This document shows positions 6,596 to 8,872 of a DNA stretch of 8,872 nt, piece after piece. Source of the stretch: SIG673 sp045658525 (GTDB lineage: Bacteria; Bacillota; Clostridia; Oscillospirales; CAG-272); contig JAZOVD010000108.1 in assembly GCA_045658525.1 (NCBI GenBank), forward strand, positions 1-8,872, read 5' to 3'. Numbering within the stretch: the stretch's first letter is position 1; each line of letters opens with the position of its first letter. A program made the translations under genes and the position numbers. The notes below the pieces were generated by a model that had not been told where the DNA came from, searched no databases, and was given only the letters and a program-made list of their open reading frames with translations.

Positions 6596-7933
6596 ATGAA
6601 CTACGACCTTACGGTTGGAAAACCGAGTACAACGCTTTGGAAATATACGCTTCCTATGTTTATAAGCGTTATTTTTCAGCAATTATACAATATAGCCGAC
6701 AGCGCGATAGCTGGGAAGTTTGCGGGCGAGGAAGCGCTTGCCGCGATAGGTGCTTCGTATCCGATAACTATGATATTTATGGCGGTCGCTACGGGAAGTA
6801 ACGTTGGCTGTACCGTGGTGCTTTCACAGTTTTTTGGAGCGAAAAAATACGCTAAGCTGAAGACCGCGGCATATACCGCGCTTATATTCGGACTTGGGCT
6901 TTCACTTGTGCTTACGGTTGCCGCCATAATATGCTCGCCGCTTATGCTCAACGCGATAAATACTCCAGAGGGAATATTCGCGGACGCTCAGACGTATATG
7001 AATATATATCTCGGCGGCTTTGCGTTTCTTTACCTGTATAATATGGCAAACGGCGTTTTTAACGCTATGGGAGATTCGAGAACTCCGCTTTATCTGCTTA
7101 TAATGTCATCGGTCGGAAACGTAGTGCTCGACTATATTTTCGTTGCTATATTCCATTACGGAGTAGCGGGCGCGGCTTGGGCTACGTTCATAGCTCAGGG
7201 CTTTGCGTGTGTTCTCGCGGTAATTCTTCTGCTTTTCAGACTGCGCCATCTCGAAACTTCCGAAGCTCCCCGACTTTTTTCTCTGCACATGCTTGGTGTA
7301 ATACTCGGTATATCTATACCCAGTATTATACAGAACAGCTTTGTTTCAGTCGGAAATCTTCTTATACAGTCGCTTGTGAACTCCTGCGGAGAGTCGGTCA
7401 TAGCAGGCTTTTCCGCGGCACTTAAACTCAACACCTTCGCTATAACCTCGTTTACGACTATGGCAGGCGGTGTTTCAGCGTTTTCCGCTCAGAATATAGG
7501 CGCGAACAAATATGAAAGGATAGGGAAAGGCTTAAAGGCGGGAATGATATTCGCGGCTGCCATCTCAGTTCCGTTTACGGTCTTATATACGGTGTTTGCG
7601 GGATTTCCTCTAAGCTTATTTATGGAAGACGGCGGAGCTCTTGCTATGAATACCGGAAAAACGTTTTTGTACATAGTTTCCCCGTTTTACTCAATTATCT
7701 GCGCTAAGCTTATGTCTGACGCCGTGCTTCGCGGAGCAAAAGCGATGCCTCTGTTTATGACATCTACGTTTATAGATCTTATAGTAAGAGTAGTGCTGGC
7801 GTTCATTTTGTTCCCGAGTCTTGGCATCAACGCTATCTGCTACGCTTGGGTAATAGGTTGGGTGATAGGCGCGGCTCTTTCGGTAGTATTTTATTTCAGC
7901 GGACTCTGGAAAAGGGTAAAAAAAGTAAATTAA
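6596..7933 (+). CDS. MATE-family efflux transporter
   Basis: This is a cytoplasmic-membrane exporter of the MATE (multidrug and toxin extrusion) family, which uses a Na+ or H+ gradient to expel drugs or metabolites. The substrate cannot be told from sequence. The 445 residues fit the family and form about twelve hydrophobic segments in two related halves. The first half opens with TLPMFISVIFQQLYNIADSA and continues with AIGASYPI, NVGCTVVLSQFFGAKK and NGVFNAMGDSRTPLYLLI. The second opens with SIPSIIQNSFVSVGNLLIQS and continues with AGGVSAFSAQNIGANKYERI and SDAVLRGAKAMPLFM. A basic tail (LWKRVKKVN) ends the protein. AAAAAGGA (6579-6586) lies nine bases before the ATG. It is 62 bases downstream of the SPFH gene with a stem-loop between, so it is either co-transcribed at reduced level or has a promoter I cannot see. 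Confidence 0.95.
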   Translation: MNYDLTVGKPSTTLWKYTLPMFISVIFQQLYNIADSAIAGKFAGEEALAAIGASYPITMIFMAVATGSNVGCTVVLSQFFGAKKYAKLKTAAYTALIFGLGLSLVLTVAAIICSPLMLNAINTPEGIFADAQTYMNIYLGGFAFLYLYNMANGVFNAMGDSRTPLYLLIMSSVGNVVLDYIFVAIFHYGVAGAAWATFIAQGFACVLAVILLLFRLRHLETSEAPRLFSLHMLGVILGISIPSIIQNSFVSVGNLLIQSLVNSCGESVIAGFSAALKLNTFAITSFTTMAGGVSAFSAQNIGANKYERIGKGLKAGMIFAAAISVPFTVLYTVFAGFPLSLFMEDGGALAMNTGKTFLYIVSPFYSIICAKLMSDAVLRGAKAMPLFMTSTFIDLIVRVVLAFILFPSLGINAICYAWVIGWVIGAALSVVFYFSGLWKRVKKVN

Positions 7934-7935
7934 CG

Positions 7936-7965
7936 TTATCATACCCGATGATAAATGCGTATAAT
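7936..7965 (+). promoter_or_regulatory. Candidate promoter of the amidase gene
   Basis: A consensus -10 box TATAAT (7960-7965) is preceded after 18 bases by TTATCA (7936-7941), which matches four of six -35 positions. It begins just after the MATE stop codon and would start transcription near 7972. The -10 lies at the edge of the loop of an overlapping hairpin. Confidence 0.55.
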
Positions 7966-7985
7966 GAAAAAAGAACGCATTTTTC
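7953..7985 (+). terminator. Possible weak terminator after the MATE gene
   Basis: AAATGCGT (7953-7960) pairs perfectly with ACGCATTT (7975-7982), and the T-run of the 3' arm extends to 7984. The loop of 14 bases is A-rich and large, and the stem is short, so termination would be inefficient at best. It overlaps the candidate promoter of the amidase gene. Confidence 0.4.
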
Positions 7986-8003
7986 AAAGAAAGGTATGGA
8001 ATT

Positions 8004-8570
8004 ATGGCAATAAAAATTTTTGTTGATCAGGGGCATAATCCGAGAAATCCAAACGCGGGCGCGGAGGCAAACGGACTCCGCGAGCAGGATATTACATACG
8101 CCGTCGGAGTAGCTCTTGCGGAGCTTTTGTCGGCAGATCCGAATTTTGAGGTAATGCTTTCAAGAAACTCCCCCGATGAGGTTCTCGGTACGACTAACGC
8201 CGAGAGTCTCGGTATAAGAACGAGAATGGCTAACGAATGGGGGGCGGACGTGTTTATATCAATTCACGTTAACGCGTCCGATATTACCTCAGCTACGGGA
8301 ACAGAGGCGTACGTTTTCAGCAGAACGACTCCTGCATTTCAGCTTGGTGAGGATATAACGGAAAATCTGTCGGAGGCGACGGGCGAGCCGAACAGAGGTG
8401 TTTTCGTAAGACCGTCGCTTTACGTTTTAAGAAACACCGCAATGCCGGCGGTTCTTGTAGAGATAGGGTTTATAACCAACCCTGCGGAAGCGGCGGATAT
8501 GAATGAAAACCCGTCGTTATACGCAAGAGGAATATATAACGGAATACTTGAATATTACGGACTTAATTAA
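8004..8570 (+). CDS. N-acetylmuramoyl-L-alanine amidase (Amidase_3), catalytic domain only
   Basis: This zinc hydrolase family cuts the bond between N-acetylmuramic acid and L-alanine in peptidoglycan. The 188 residues are just the catalytic domain. FVDQGHNP gives zinc ligand His11, LREQD gives Glu27, SIHVNA gives His88, and VEIGFITNP gives the catalytic Glu153. The protein starts directly with the first strand (MAIKIFVDQGH), with no signal peptide, membrane helix, SH3 or LysM cell-wall binding domain. It may stay in the cytoplasm, leave by lysis or non-classical export, or act late like the signal-less sporulation amidase CwlC of B. subtilis. A phage-derived lysin is another possibility, but no other phage gene is nearby. 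AAAGAAAGG (7986-7994) lies nine bases before the ATG. manA follows after 21 bases, so they are probably co-transcribed. Confidence 0.92.
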   Translation: MAIKIFVDQGHNPRNPNAGAEANGLREQDITYAVGVALAELLSADPNFEVMLSRNSPDEVLGTTNAESLGIRTRMANEWGADVFISIHVNASDITSATGTEAYVFSRTTPAFQLGEDITENLSEATGEPNRGVFVRPSLYVLRNTAMPAVLVEIGFITNPAEAADMNENPSLYARGIYNGILEYYGLN

Positions 8571-8591
8571 AAAACGGAAGGAAAAATCAAA

Positions 8592-8872
8592 ATGAAGCTT
8601 TTGAAACTCACTCCTTATTGCGCGAAAGCTATATGGGGAGGAAATAACCTTAGAACTAAATACGGTAAGAAAGCCGATTTCGATATAGCGGAAGCGTGGG
8701 AGCTTTCGGGCTATCCGGGTAAGGAGAGCAGAGTGGCGGAAGGAATGTACGCGGGCAAGACTATAACCGAGGTTATAGAAGCCGATGGAACGCAGGTTCT
8801 TGGCAGTAATTCCGAAAAATTCGAGGGATTTCCCATACTTATAAAGCTTATAGACGCGGCAAAGCCGCTCTC
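8592..8872 (+). CDS. manA: Mannose-6-phosphate isomerase, class I (5' part, cut by window end)
   Basis: The enzyme interconverts mannose 6-phosphate and fructose 6-phosphate in the cytoplasm, using zinc. It links mannose use to glycolysis and supplies mannose for GDP-sugars. The first 93 codons are present: LTPYCAKAIWGGNNLRTKYG matches the N-terminal signature, then IAEAWELSGYPGKESRV, MYAGKTITEV and FEGFPILIKLIDAAKPLS. In the family the zinc-binding VQVHP motif follows right after that last segment, so the window stops just before the active site. GGAAGGA (8576-8582) lies nine bases before the ATG, and the amidase gene ends 21 bases upstream. All seven isoleucine codons visible are ATA. Confidence 0.93.
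   Translation, partial: MKLLKLTPYCAKAIWGGNNLRTKYGKKADFDIAEAWELSGYPGKESRVAEGMYAGKTITEVIEADGTQVLGSNSEKFEGFPILIKLIDAAKPL

Noticed and set aside
7177..7425. Open frame of 82 codons on the + strand inside the MATE gene
   Set aside because: It overlaps the well-supported transporter in another frame, with no ribosome binding site or domain.
8004..8570. Amidase as part of a prophage lysis cassette
   Set aside because: No holin, tail or other phage-like gene is nearby. The neighbours are a MATE exporter and manA, with similar base and codon use.

Overview
The window reads as a stretch of chromosome from a low-to-mid GC Firmicute, most likely an uncultured gut-type clostridium (Oscillospiraceae/Ruminococcaceae-like). 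The reasons are AAGGA-type ribosome binding sites roughly 8-9 bases before most starts, near-consensus sigma-A promoters, a clostridial style of MurD, a WYL regulator and an SPFH/zinc-ribbon protein. Isoleucine is encoded mostly by ATA. The lineage is inferred; no marker gene fixes it. All genes lie on the + strand. I see no transposon, phage, CRISPR or tRNA, so this is ordinary housekeeping DNA with a few oddities.

Positions 1-2337 hold the 3' part of a large gene. The second half of carbamoyl-phosphate synthase large chain (CarB) runs, with no stop codon, into a complete diaminopimelate epimerase (DapF). The fusion is the most notable feature here. Its DapF part also lacks the first of the two usual catalytic cysteines. 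The first ~50 bases do not read as CarB in a single frame.

Positions 2338-2832 hold no protein gene. They carry a perfect-consensus promoter, the RNase P RNA gene (rnpB) with a fully paired P1 helix closing its ends, and a hairpin terminator. murD (peptidoglycan synthesis) follows on a TTG start, and five bases after it comes a WYL-family regulator, presumably in the same transcript.

A second strong promoter then drives an SPFH-domain protein ending in three zinc-ribbon modules. A stem-loop and a MATE-family exporter come next. After a short gap with its own -10 box there is a small N-acetylmuramoyl-L-alanine amidase with no signal peptide, followed 21 bases later by the 5' end of manA (mannose-6-phosphate isomerase), cut by the window edge.

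A loose theme is the cell envelope: DapF makes meso-diaminopimelate, MurD adds D-glutamate to the wall precursor, the amidase cuts the wall, SPFH proteins act at the membrane and ManA feeds sugar nucleotides. The genes are nevertheless probably several separate transcription units. I found no convincing new multi-gene system.
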